A DNA stretch of 64,000 bases from Kangiella sp. (GTDB lineage Bacteria; Pseudomonadota; Gammaproteobacteria; Enterobacterales; Kangiellaceae). The translations under genes were made by a program, and so were the position numbers. Each line of letters starts with the position of its first letter. Positions within the stretch are counted from its first letter, which is position 1. The notes under the pieces were generated by a model. It was not told the DNA's origin. It did not search any database and saw only the letters and a list, made by a program, of their open reading frames with translations. Where the stretch lies: assembly GCA_028284185.1 (NCBI GenBank), contig JANQSG010000020.1:62001-126000 (forward strand), in the 5' to 3' direction. Below, in pieces: positions 18,654 to 26,764 of this stretch.

Positions 18654-19847
18654 TTAAGTATTATCAATAGTGCTTAAAGCTTTGGCATCAAGGTGAGTGG
18701 CTAGAATATCGTGTTGTGGATAGCAGCCAAGCACCTTGATTTTTCTAGCGCTTTGTTCGATTTCATAGAGCATTTTTTCGATCTCTAAATCTTGTGTATT
18801 ACCTTCAAAATCAATATAAAACATTTCCTGCCAGGGTTTGCCTGGGATCGGACGGGACTCGATTTTGGTCATATTGACTTGATGGTTTTTTAAGATAACC
18901 AGGCAGTCAGCCAACGAACCTGCTTTTTGTTTGGTAGTTAATACAATACTGGTTTTTGCCGGTATTTTTTCAGGAACTTTAATGGTGTCTTTGCTCAACA
19001 AAAGAAAGCGGGTATAGTTTTCCTGATAATTATTAATGCCGGCTTTTATAATTTTTAAACCCGAATCTATTGCCGCTTCTTCGCTGGCTATGGCTGCAAT
19101 ACTGGGGTTTTGATACTCCTCAACCAGTTTAATAGCCGAGCTGGTACTGGAGCGGAAGTGACTCACAATATTAGTATGGTTGTCCAAAAAGTCTTTGCAC
19201 TGGCTAATTGCTTGTGGATGCGAATAGACGTCTTTAATTTGTTCTAAACTTGAGTTTTGAGTGGAAATTAAACAGTGTTTTACCTTGAGTTTTTCTTCTC
19301 CAACGATCTTGGCATCATATTCTAACAACAAATCATGAATATCTGTGATATTGCCCGAATTGGTATTTTCAATCGGCACTAGGGCAAAGTTGCATTGGTC
19401 ATTTTTCAGTGATTCGAAAATTTGTTTAAAGCTTTTAAGATAATGCGGCTTATACTTTATGCTTTTGGTAGCAAAGTGGTTTTTTGCGGCGATAGCGCTG
19501 TAAGAGGTTTCACTGCCAAGTAATGCCAACTCTATAATTCCATCTTGCGTTTCTTCCTGTGACAGGAAGTAGTCATATTGAGTACGAATAGAATCTTCAA
19601 TAATGTTATGGAACAGGCTCAAGGTTGTTGATGAGTCCAAACCTAGCTTTTCAGCATCAGACAATAGCTTGGAAAGCAGTTTTCTTTCCTGCTGTTGGTC
19701 TCGTATATTGAGCTGATTTTTATGTTTGGCTGCAGCAACTTTTGCACTTAATAGCCGTCTTTTGGCAAAGATCTCAAGCAACTCTTTATCTAAATTGTTG
19801 ATATCGTTTCGTAAATGTTTCAGTGGATCATCGGTCATAGTATTCAC
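18654..19847 (-). CDS. pheA: Bifunctional chorismate mutase / prephenate dehydratase
   Basis: Converts chorismate to phenylpyruvate in phenylalanine synthesis. Residues about 8-95 are an AroQ-type chorismate mutase (LRNDINNLDKELLEIFAKRR, VAAAKHKN). Residues about 105-285 are the prephenate dehydratase (GSETSYSAIAAKNHF, FALVPIENTNSGNI, NYTRFLLLSKD). The last about 90 residues form an ACT domain, with ESRPIPGKPWQEMFYIDFEG, the Phe-binding regulatory part. The 397 residues equal a normal P-protein. A leader peptide and terminator precede it on the same strand. The ATG at 19847 or the one at 19838 could be the true start. Confidence 0.95.
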   Translation of the reverse strand: MNTMTDDPLKHLRNDINNLDKELLEIFAKRRLLSAKVAAAKHKNQLNIRDQQQERKLLSKLLSDAEKLGLDSSTTLSLFHNIIEDSIRTQYDYFLSQEETQDGIIELALLGSETSYSAIAAKNHFATKSIKYKPHYLKSFKQIFESLKNDQCNFALVPIENTNSGNITDIHDLLLEYDAKIVGEEKLKVKHCLISTQNSSLEQIKDVYSHPQAISQCKDFLDNHTNIVSHFRSSTSSAIKLVEEYQNPSIAAIASEEAAIDSGLKIIKAGINNYQENYTRFLLLSKDTIKVPEKIPAKTSIVLTTKQKAGSLADCLVILKNHQVNMTKIESRPIPGKPWQEMFYIDFEGNTQDLEIEKMLYEIEQSARKIKVLGCYPQHDILATHLDAKALSTIDNT

Positions 19848-19864
19848 TTGTTTTTGTTGCGAGC

Positions 19865-19890
19865 AAAAAAAACCTCCAGTTAAGGAGGTT
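19865..19890 (-). terminator. Attenuator terminator upstream of pheA
   Basis: Minus-strand RNA would form a 7 bp stem AACCUCC (19890-19884) / GGAGGUU (19877-19871) with loop UUAACU, followed by a run of eight U. It lies only 18 bp before the pheA start, where a full terminator makes sense only as an attenuator. A competing partner AGGAGG is at 19917-19912, 20 bases 5' of the stem. Confidence 0.8.
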
Positions 19891-19919
19891 TCATTTGTTC
19901 AATCCAAAAGGCCTCCTAC

Positions 19920-19970
19920 TCAGGTGTGAGCATAAAAGTAACCGTAGTGGAAAGAAGCTAATCTAGTCAT
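19920..19970 (-). CDS. Aromatic-rich leader peptide of the pheA-DAHP synthase operon
   Basis: A 16-codon reading frame, MTRLASFHYGYFYAHT, ending in TGA at 19920. Its core FHYGYFY holds two Phe and three Tyr within seven codons, the composition expected of a leader whose ribosome senses charged tRNA-Phe and tRNA-Tyr. The stop codon is 3 bases before AGGAGG (19917-19912), which can pair with CCUCCU of the terminator stem. A ribosome reaching the stop would cover it and allow termination; one stalled in the aromatic codons would leave it free to block the terminator. There is no good Shine-Dalgarno site; see the promoter entry. Confidence 0.78.
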   Translation of the reverse strand: MTRLASFHYGYFYAHT

Positions 19971-19977
19971 AGGGCTG

Positions 19978-20006
19978 ATTGTTTATCGTTCTTTTTAATT
20001 TGTCAA
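19978..20006 (-). promoter_or_regulatory. Promoter for the pheA leader transcript
   Basis: On the minus strand a consensus -35 box TTGACA (20006-20001) is separated by 17 bp from AACAAT (19983-19978), a 4 of 6 match to the -10 box. The predicted start of transcription would fall at or within a base or two of the leader-peptide ATG (19970). That would make the leader peptide mRNA almost leaderless. Confidence 0.55.
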
Positions 20007-20075
20007 TAGACTTGATTAATTATTTTTTAAATTTAGCCAATATGGTATAAATAGGCTATTAAGACAGGGGGTTCA

Positions 20076-21869
20076 ATGAACTATTCATACGAAGATGACA
20101 ATATAAAAAAGAATGACCTGGAGTCAGGGCAGGAGCAGCCATTACTGGATCGAGAGGATTTAGTGGAACTCTTGTCTTCTGGTTCGGTTAATTGGAACGA
20201 ATGGCGCTATCAAAACCCTAAAGCTAAAATCGTCTTGGACGGCGAAGATCTTCGCGGCTTGGACTTGTCAGATTGTGATTTGTCAGAAGTCAGTCTAATC
20301 GGAACAAATTTATCTTATTCCGATTTAAAAAATGCTATTTTAATTGCAGCAGATCTTAGTCAGGCCAATCTATGCTATTGCAATTTAACCAATGCCAAAT
20401 TAATTGCAGCAAATTTATATCAAGCTAATTTAGCACATGCTAATGTTTTGCACGCTAATTTCCTGACTGCTATGTGCAAACAGGCGGATTTTTCCAATGT
20501 GGATTTCAAGGATCAGGATTTGCGTGGACAAAATCTAAAAGAAGCGAATTTATCTGGAGCCGATCTACGACGACAAAATCTGGAAGGGATTGATTTGCGC
20601 GGTGCCAGATTAATCGGTGCTAACCTGGATGAAGTGAATCTGATTGCAGCCAATCTAGAAAGTGCAAATCTTTCTGATGTCGATTTATCAAGCTGTGAAC
20701 TCAATGGGGCTGTTTTAAACAATTGTGTATTGAATAATTGCAACCTGTCTCGTCAGGATCTCAGTGGTTTTAGCTTTACTAATAGCCATATGAAAGGGGT
20801 GGACTTAAGAGAGGCCAATCTTTCCAAAGCGAATCTGGATGGTGTTGATTTGAGCTCTGCCAAGTTATGGCAGGTACAAACCAAAGGTTGGTCAATTCGT
20901 GGCTTGATTTGTACCCATGCCAGTTGGGATCAAAGAGGGCGCGAATATACGCACTATACCCGTAACCAGTTTGAAAAACTGTTTGCGGATAAAATCAGCT
21001 TTCAACTTTATTATCAACGTATGTTGTCTTATCAGGATTTAGCGACCTTACCATTTTTGATTGAGCATATGGAAGCGAGCTTTTGGGGCTGCAAGTTACG
21101 GGTCCGTGAAATTCGTAATGAACCTGGCGATACAGTAGTTGTATTGGTGGTAGAGGATACCGGCGGTCTAAACCCTTCGGTGCTGGAAAGTAGCCTGCAA
21201 CAGGAAGCGGACAAATTACAATCGATCCAGATCAGCTTACAGTCTGAGCGTAAATTGCAGTCTGAGATTCGTGAATCCATGCAAGCGATTAAAGATCGCT
21301 ATTGGCCGAAATTATTAGAACTTTCAGAGCAGGATAGTGATTCTAAAATGCGCCGAATGGCCGTTTTATTTACCGACTTGAAAGGATTTTCCAATTGGGA
21401 AAAGGAGGAAAGAACAGAAAAGCTGGCGCTGTTTAGAGGCTTGTTAAAGCCGGTTATGAAACAATGGCAAGCTAGTTATCCAAACATGGAAGGGGATTCA
21501 TTAAGAGCAACCTTTACTACTGTTAGTCAGGCACTGGGTTGTGCAGCCATGATGCAAAAGGTCTTACATGGCGCAGGTTTTGTGGTACGTATTGGTCTGG
21601 ATATTGGCGATGTCAAAATAACCCATAATGAAATTACTGAGCAACTGGATATTGAAGGTGATGCGCTTAATTTTGCCGCTCGTTTGGAAAGCATGGCAGA
21701 ACCAGGAGCAGTTCTGGTTTCGGAAAATGTTCGCCATTATGCAATCCAAAGTGATGCTCCATTCATATTCAAAGAGCAGCGTTTGGCGCTTAAAAAATCT
21801 GTAGGTGATAGACAGGCTGGTGATATAGTGGTGTGCTTTATGGCGCAGCCTATGAGTGATTTAAAATAA
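20076..21869 (+). CDS. Pentapeptide-repeat protein with class III adenylate/guanylate cyclase domain
   Basis: A 597-residue fusion. Residues about 53-265 are roughly 40 pentapeptide repeats of the A(D/N)LxX type (for example ANLYQANLAHANVLHANFL), forming a right-handed quadrilateral beta helix. Residues 270-410 are a linker with no clear family, ending in a likely coiled coil (about 370-405). Residues 425-597 are a class III nucleotide cyclase. Both metal-binding aspartates are present (Asp434 in LFTDLKGFS and Asp474 in EGDSLRATF), and so are the transition-state Asn532 and Arg536 in GDALNFAARLE, so it should be active. There is no signal peptide or membrane segment. GGGGG precedes the ATG. 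Product, cAMP or cGMP, cannot be decided by eye. Confidence 0.88.
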   Translation: MNYSYEDDNIKKNDLESGQEQPLLDREDLVELLSSGSVNWNEWRYQNPKAKIVLDGEDLRGLDLSDCDLSEVSLIGTNLSYSDLKNAILIAADLSQANLCYCNLTNAKLIAANLYQANLAHANVLHANFLTAMCKQADFSNVDFKDQDLRGQNLKEANLSGADLRRQNLEGIDLRGARLIGANLDEVNLIAANLESANLSDVDLSSCELNGAVLNNCVLNNCNLSRQDLSGFSFTNSHMKGVDLREANLSKANLDGVDLSSAKLWQVQTKGWSIRGLICTHASWDQRGREYTHYTRNQFEKLFADKISFQLYYQRMLSYQDLATLPFLIEHMEASFWGCKLRVREIRNEPGDTVVVLVVEDTGGLNPSVLESSLQQEADKLQSIQISLQSERKLQSEIRESMQAIKDRYWPKLLELSEQDSDSKMRRMAVLFTDLKGFSNWEKEERTEKLALFRGLLKPVMKQWQASYPNMEGDSLRATFTTVSQALGCAAMMQKVLHGAGFVVRIGLDIGDVKITHNEITEQLDIEGDALNFAARLESMAEPGAVLVSENVRHYAIQSDAPFIFKEQRLALKKSVGDRQAGDIVVCFMAQPMSDLK

Positions 21870-21881
21870 ATTATCAAAATA

Positions 21882-22757
21882 ATGAAAATATTTAAATTTA
21901 TATTGGCATTAGTGCTTCTATTTAATGTTTTTTCAGCTCTTGCTTTACCAACAACTGATATTACTATTTTTGATCTGAAAGCGCTTGTTTCTAAGGCCAA
22001 GAGTAAAATTTTTCATCTAACTTATCGCGATGGCTATGACAACCAGCCTAAATTTGCCGAAGATGGTAAAACTATTTATTTTACTCGTGGTATCACTGAT
22101 AAAGATGGAAAGTCACAAACCGATATCATGGCTTATAACTTTGAGTCAAAACAGCTAACAAATATTAGTAACTCAATTGATTCTAGCGAATACTCTCCGA
22201 CACCATACCAAGAGAGTGCTTTAAGCATTATTGGAGTAGCTGATGTAAATGGTAAACAATATTTAAACCAACTGACCATTAACTCTAGCGAGCAAAGGAC
22301 CTTTAGCACAGCCGTTGAGCCTGTGGGTTATCATGCTTGGTTAAATGATAAAGAAGCGGCAGTTTTTGTGCTTGGTGACGTGATGACTTTGCAGGTTTTG
22401 CATACTGATGGTAATCGAAAGCCAAAGATCTTAGCGAAAAATATTGGTCGTTGTTTGCAAAGAATAGCTGAAAATAAAGTCAGTTATACAGTAGGAATTG
22501 ATGGTCAGCACCATATCTATTGGCTTGATAAAAATCACCAAAGCCATGATACAGAAATTGTTTTACCGGAAGGCGTACAAGATTATGTTTGGTTCAATGA
22601 AAAAGAAGTAATTTTTGGCAAAGACTCAAAACTTTATCGTATGAGCGCTGATTCCAAAACTGAAATTGTTGATTTAGCAAATCTGGGTATTAATGATATT
22701 AGCCGCTTAGCTTTTAATAAAAGCAATAATCGTTTAGCAGTAGTTTATAGTCGCTAA
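21882..22757 (+). CDS. Exported TolB-like beta-propeller protein
   Basis: A 291-residue protein with a signal peptide (MKIFKFILALVLLFNVFSAL followed by ALP). The mature part shows WD40-like/PD40 blades: QPKFAEDGKTIYFTRG followed by DIMAYNFESKQLTNIS, and later SRLAFNKSNNRLAVVYS, as in TolB and periplasmic peptidase propellers. It is only long enough for a partial or small propeller, with no peptidase domain. It starts 12 bp after the cyclase gene and is probably cotranscribed, but no functional link is evident. Confidence 0.72.
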   Translation: MKIFKFILALVLLFNVFSALALPTTDITIFDLKALVSKAKSKIFHLTYRDGYDNQPKFAEDGKTIYFTRGITDKDGKSQTDIMAYNFESKQLTNISNSIDSSEYSPTPYQESALSIIGVADVNGKQYLNQLTINSSEQRTFSTAVEPVGYHAWLNDKEAAVFVLGDVMTLQVLHTDGNRKPKILAKNIGRCLQRIAENKVSYTVGIDGQHHIYWLDKNHQSHDTEIVLPEGVQDYVWFNEKEVIFGKDSKLYRMSADSKTEIVDLANLGINDISRLAFNKSNNRLAVVYSR

Positions 22758-22773
22758 TAGCTTAACTGTATAA

Positions 22774-22791
22774 GGTGCGTCGAGACACACC
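22774..22791. repeat. Short inverted repeat after the TolB-like gene
   Basis: GGTGCGTC (22774-22781) and GACACACC (22784-22791) are complementary at 7 of 8 positions. It may act as a terminator stem, though no T-run follows, or belong to a dispersed repeat of the GTAGGGTGYGTC type; a similar GTAGGGTGCGAC string occurs at about 39380. Confidence 0.35.
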
Positions 22792-22818
22792 CTACGCTTA
22801 CTGATATAGATAATATTT

Positions 22819-23064
22819 TTAGTCTCGAGGCAATAAACCTTGCTCATTCCGTTGTGGAACATCTATTCCTTTCTCTTTTAAGTGTGTAAGAATTTTTTCT
22901 TCACAATGTTGAGCCCAGCCATCCCAATTATTTTGATAACATGTTTTACACACGCCGAGTTTATATCTTGGAATATATTTCCCATCATATTTATGGGGGC
23001 CCATTTGATACTTTTGGCCACATAATTCACATGTGAGTATGATTTTCTGAGATTCGGTTTTCAT
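22819..23064 (-). CDS. Small zinc-ribbon-like protein of unknown function
   Basis: An 81-residue cytoplasmic protein with two CxxC pairs, CELCGQKYQMG near residue 11 and CKTCYQNNWDGW near 39, likely holding one zinc ion. The tail is charged and helical. I do not recognise a named family. The gene stands alone with a perfect 17 bp palindrome 37 bp before its start, which could be an operator. Confidence 0.65.
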   Translation of the reverse strand: MKTESQKIILTCELCGQKYQMGPHKYDGKYIPRYKLGVCKTCYQNNWDGWAQHCEEKILTHLKEKGIDVPQRNEQGLLPRD

Positions 23065-23101
23065 ATAATGTTTTCAGTGTTTAATACAAAACTTATTAGG
23101 G

Positions 23102-23118
23102 TTAAGTGTAACACTTAA
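23102..23118. promoter_or_regulatory. Perfect 17 bp palindrome upstream of the zinc-ribbon gene
   Basis: TTAAGTGT (23102-23109), one central base, ACACTTAA (23111-23118). It lies in AT-rich DNA just upstream of the gene at 22819-23064. No T-run follows, so an operator for a dimeric regulator is more likely than a terminator. Confidence 0.5.
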
Positions 23119-23159
23119 GTTTATAAAGAAAAAACTTAGAAGTGTTGGGAATAATTATA

Positions 23160-23512
23160 TTCTTTGCCGTTAGCATTTTTTACTACCCTTATATTTAGAT
23201 GAGGAAAATAGAACTTATAGCAATTCAAATCATGGATGATTTGAATAATGAAAATCAGTACAGGGAAGTGCTGTTTTTCATGGTGCGTTAAGTAAGGGAT
23301 ATTTTTTGAAGGGAGTCGCGAAGAGACCTAAATATCGGGTGTCTTTTCTTTTATGAAATACATCCTTGTATTTCACCTTTAGGGCTGGCTTTGCCATTCA
23401 AAATTGCTCCTGGCAATTTTGTGGTTCGTTTTCTTTAGACAAGTAAACGATCGGAGGAAGTCTCTTTAGAGAGAAAATGAACAATAAAAGCAGATAGAAA
23501 ATATTGATACAT
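23160..23512. other. Noncoding, palindrome-rich gap
   Basis: No convincing gene on either strand. It holds two perfect hairpins: GAAATAC/GTATTTC (23355-23374, 6-base loop) and AAAATTGC/GCAATTTT (23400-23420, 5-base loop), plus TCTCT/AGAGA at about 23461-23473. Base composition between them is more GC-rich than flanking spacers. The arrangement looks like a degenerate nonautonomous element. Confidence 0.45.
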
Positions 23513-23544
23513 AAAAAAGCCTGAGATTAACTCAGGCTTTTTTT
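23513..23544 (-). terminator. Terminator of pckA (bidirectional)
   Basis: AAAAAAGCCTGAG (23513-23525), loop ATTAA, CTCAGGCTTTTTTT (23531-23544): a perfect stem with flanking A and T tracts, 48 bp past the pckA stop. Confidence 0.9.
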
Positions 23545-23565
23545 AATAGCTATCCAATCAGATGG

Positions 23566-23584
23566 ATTCCCGCCTGGGAATGAC
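23566..23584. repeat. Short palindromic repeat with GGGAATGAC end
   Basis: ATTCCC (23566-23571), GCCT, GGGAAT (23576-23581), GAC. Same design as the copy at 10026-10048. It lies between the pckA stop and its terminator. Confidence 0.55.
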
Positions 23585-23592
23585 GGCATCAT

Positions 23593-25188
23593 TTAAACTT
23601 TAGGTCCTGCTGCAATTAATGCCTGAGCAGCATCGTTGTCGGCAAAGCGGTTAAAGTTATCAACAAACATGCCTGCCAGTTTTTTAGCTTTTGCATCCCA
23701 CTCAGCTTTATCTGCATAAGTATCTTGTGGATCTAAGATATTAGTATCCACACCTGTTAATTCGGTAGGAATTGCCAGGTTAAAGTAGGGTAATTGAGTA
23801 AAGCTTGAGTTCTCAATCGAACCATCCATAATGGCATCGATAATACCGCGGGTATCTTGAATGGAAATACGTTTGCCGGTGCCATTCCAACCGGTGTTTA
23901 CCAGATAAACTTCGGCGCCCGCAGCTTGAACACGTTTTTCTAAAACTTCGGCATATTGAGTTGGGTGTAAGCTCAAGAAAGCTTCACCAAAACAGGATGA
24001 GAAAGTAGGAGTTGGTTCAGTCACACCGCGCTCAGTACCGGCTAGTTTAGCGGTAAAACCTGATAAGAAATAGTATTGAGTTTGTTCAGGCGTTAATTTT
24101 GCTACTGGCGGTAAAACACCAAAAGCATCAGCGGTTAAGAAAACGACTTTCTTGGCGTGACCAGCTTTTGAAACCGGCTTAACAATGTTATCAATATGGT
24201 AAATCGGGTAAGACACACGGGTGTTTTCGGTTTTGCTGTTATCGTCGTAATCAATTTTGCCATCTGCATCAACGGTTACGTTTTCCAATAAAGCATCGCG
24301 ACGGATTGCGTTATAAATATCTGGTTCAGCTTCTTTGCTTAACTTAATGGTTTTTGCGTAGCAGCCGCCTTCAAAGTTGAATACGCCGTTATCATCCCAA
24401 CCGTGTTCATCATCACCAATTAAAGCACGCTTTGGATCAGTAGAAAGGGTAGTTTTACCCGTGCCCGATAAACCGAAGAAGATGGCGGTGTCACCATCTT
24501 TACCCACGTTAGCAGAGCAGTGCATAGAGGCAATGCCGCGTAATGGTAATAGGTAGTTCATCATTGAGAACATCCCTTTTTTCATTTCGCCGCCGTACCA
24601 GGTGCCGCCGATTAATTGGATTTTTTCAGTTAAGTTGAAAGCCACAAAGTTTTCAGAGTTTAAACCATGTTTTTCATAGTCAGGATTAGTGGTTTTAGAA
24701 CCGTTCATTACCACGAAGTCTGGCTCGAAACCTACTAGCTCTTCGTTAGAAGGGCGGATAAACATGTTTTTAACGAAGTGTGCTTGCCATGCTACTTGCG
24801 TGATAAAACGCACTTTTAAGCGGGTATCTTCGTTAGCACCACAAAAAGCATCAACTACAAACAAACGACTATCTGAAAGCTGTTTAGTGACCAGTGCCTT
24901 TAAGTCAGTCCATACTTCAGGAGAAATAGCTTTATTATCATTAACACCATTTTTTGACCACCAAACCGTATCGCGGGTTACATCGTCCATTACGATATAT
25001 TTATCTTTTGGTGAACGACCAGTGAAAATACCAGTATCGACTGATACTGCGCCAGATTCAGTTATAACGCCACGCTCATAACCTTGATTATCGGCACGAG
25101 TTTCTTCTTCAAATAGTAAGTCGTATGATGGGTTATAGACGATTTCGGCTACGTTTGAAATACCGTATTGGTTTAGATCAAGTGACAT
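23593..25188 (-). CDS. pckA: Phosphoenolpyruvate carboxykinase (ATP)
   Basis: Gluconeogenic enzyme turning oxaloacetate and ATP into PEP. The 531-residue sequence has the substrate-binding [10 protein letters not shown], the Mn-binding [14 protein letters not shown], the P-loop [11 protein letters not shown], and [26 protein letters not shown] precedes the ATG. The gene stands alone with its own terminator. CAACATTGTTG lies about 22 bp upstream of the start, resembling the core of a palindrome upstream of leucine dehydrogenase. Confidence 0.96.
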   Translation of the reverse strand: MSLDLNQYGISNVAEIVYNPSYDLLFEEETRADNQGYERGVITESGAVSVDTGIFTGRSPKDKYIVMDDVTRDTVWWSKNGVNDNKAISPEVWTDLKALVTKQLSDSRLFVVDAFCGANEDTRLKVRFITQVAWQAHFVKNMFIRPSNEELVGFEPDFVVMNGSKTTNPDYEKHGLNSENFVAFNLTEKIQLIGGTWYGGEMKKGMFSMMNYLLPLRGIASMHCSANVGKDGDTAIFFGLSGTGKTTLSTDPKRALIGDDEHGWDDNGVFNFEGGCYAKTIKLSKEAEPDIYNAIRRDALLENVTVDADGKIDYDDNSKTENTRVSYPIYHIDNIVKPVSKAGHAKKVVFLTADAFGVLPPVAKLTPEQTQYYFLSGFTAKLAGTERGVTEPTPTFSSCFGEAFLSLHPTQYAEVLEKRVQAAGAEVYLVNTGWNGTGKRISIQDTRGIIDAIMDGSIENSSFTQLPYFNLAIPTELTGVDTNILDPQDTYADKAEWDAKAKKLAGMFVDNFNRFADNDAAQALIAAGPKV

Positions 25189-25333
25189 TCTCCACTCCTG
25201 AATGTGTTGTCAACATTGTTGTATTAACTGGTCTATTGATAGCTGTAAAATTGCGCGACATTATCGCAGAAAATTTAGGCAGGCGCGAGTCCAAATAAGA
25301 ATTATTTGCAATAGAAATGGCAATCTATTGATT

Positions 25334-25461
25334 GTCATCCCAAACTTGATTTGGGATCTCATGAAAGCACTTACCAAACTGAAATTTGGAAGTGTCGGCA
25401 GGGGATTCTCCCTAAAGGGATTCCAACTTCGTTGGAATGGGTGTTCTATGGTTGGGATAAC
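25334..25461. repeat. Dispersed palindromic element, copy 1 (about 128 bp)
   Basis: Starts GTCATCCCAAACTTG and ends GTTGGGATAAC, near-complementary ends. Inner hairpins are ATCCCAAA/TTTGGGAT at the left end and ATTCCAAC/GTTGGAAT near 25421-25439. The left 27 bases match copies 2 and 3 (27688, 33772). It abuts the ispB stop codon. Confidence 0.65.
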
Positions 25462-25464
25462 CGC

Positions 25465-26478
25465 TTAAGAAGCCCTTTTTAAAGACAAATGGGCTAAATC
25501 AATTAAGGCTTGCTTATATGTAGAATTAGTAAGCGCATCTAAAGCCTGAATAGCTTTATCTACGGCCTTTTGCGCAGCTTGGTAAGTGTATTCAATGGCT
25601 CCCGTGGTTTCGATAATGGTAAGGATTTCATTCATTTGCTCAAGACCGCCGTTTTCAATGGCGTTGCGAATCAAATTTTGACCGTTCGCATCAGTATTTT
25701 CCAGGGCATGAATCAGCGGTAAAGTAGGTTTGCCTTCAGCTAAGTCATCACCAACATTTTTACCCAGTTCTGCAGTATTGGCTGCATAGTCCAAGGCATC
25801 GTCAACCAACTGAAAAGCGATGCCAAGTTGCATACCATATTCTTTAAAAGCCGTTTCGGTGGTTGCATCAGAGTTGCATAAAATTGCTGCTAACTGAGTC
25901 GCTGCGGCGAATAAAATAGCCGTTTTACGTTCAATCACCTGGTAATAACTGGCCTCAGTTACATCCGGATCATTAACATTCATCAACTGCAAAACTTCGC
26001 CCGCAGCAATTTGGTTAGTGGTATCCGACAAAACGTCCATTACTCGCATTTCGCCCACTTCCACCATCATTTGAAAAGCACGGCTGTATAGATAGTCGCC
26101 CACCAAAACAGAGGCTTGATTACCAAACATGGAATTAGCAGTTTCACGCCCACGGCGCAAATCAGATTCATCCACCACATCATCATGCAACAGAGTAGCA
26201 GTGTGAATCAGCTCGATTACCGCAGCTAGAATGGATTGAGACTTTTTAGAATCTTCCTGATAATTCAATGCCTTAGCGGCTAATAACAACAACATTGGAC
26301 GCAAGCGTTTGCCGCCCGCAGCCACAATATATTGACCCACTTGATTGACTAAAACCACATCTGATTGGAGGCGATCCAGAATAATCTGGTTGGTATTTTC
26401 AAACTCTTGATCCACCAACGTGCGGATCTGATCGAGGCTCATCATAGGCTTTTGATAGATTTTGCTTGTCATTATCAT
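25465..26478 (-). CDS. ispB: Polyprenyl (octaprenyl) diphosphate synthase
   Basis: Makes the long isoprenoid side chain of ubiquinone from FPP and IPP. Both aspartate-rich motifs are present: LLHDDVVDESDLRRG and LVDDALDYAAN. KRLRPMLLLLAAKAL matches the first IPP-binding region. The start at 26478 is chosen because GGGG lies 8 bases upstream; the longer frame begins with TTG at 26493. It is 337 residues, in the usual divergent position to rplU-rpmA-obgE. Exact chain length cannot be read from sequence. Confidence 0.93.
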   Translation of the reverse strand: MIMTSKIYQKPMMSLDQIRTLVDQEFENTNQIILDRLQSDVVLVNQVGQYIVAAGGKRLRPMLLLLAAKALNYQEDSKKSQSILAAVIELIHTATLLHDDVVDESDLRRGRETANSMFGNQASVLVGDYLYSRAFQMMVEVGEMRVMDVLSDTTNQIAAGEVLQLMNVNDPDVTEASYYQVIERKTAILFAAATQLAAILCNSDATTETAFKEYGMQLGIAFQLVDDALDYAANTAELGKNVGDDLAEGKPTLPLIHALENTDANGQNLIRNAIENGGLEQMNEILTIIETTGAIEYTYQAAQKAVDKAIQALDALTNSTYKQALIDLAHLSLKRAS

Positions 26479-26594
26479 TAAAATGCCCCGCAATCCTAGT
26501 GAGCTAGTGGTTTCTGGTCAAGTCTTTGTAGGCAATTTTGTACTAAATTATACCTGATCAGACCAATTCCAGAGTTCTGGGTTGTAAATTAGGT

Positions 26595-26620
26595 AAAAAA
26601 GCCTATTTTATTGGCTTTTT
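26595..26620. terminator. Terminator-like hairpin between divergent ispB and rplU
   Basis: AAAAAGCC (26596-26603), 9-base loop, GGCTTTTT (26613-26620). It lies upstream of both genes. If the rplU promoter is upstream of it, this would be an attenuator; otherwise it insulates the two divergent units. Confidence 0.5.
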
Positions 26621-26722
26621 GCTTGCTTGTGGCTGCGGATTAGCTTAAAATTCGCGCCCTCAAACGGTCTATCTCTTTGATTGAAGATATTCCAACTAGC
26701 ACAAAACAGCGCATATTAACCC

Positions 26723-26742
26723 CTCTATTGAGATATATAGAG
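26723..26742 (+). promoter_or_regulatory. Stem-loop in the rplU 5' leader
   Basis: CTCTAT (26723-26728) pairs with ATAGAG (26737-26742), about 22 bp before the rplU start and just ahead of the CGGAG ribosome site. Possibly a leader for ribosomal-protein control; no known family match is claimed. Confidence 0.35.
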
Positions 26743-26764
26743 AGGTCATAACCGGAGAATAAAT

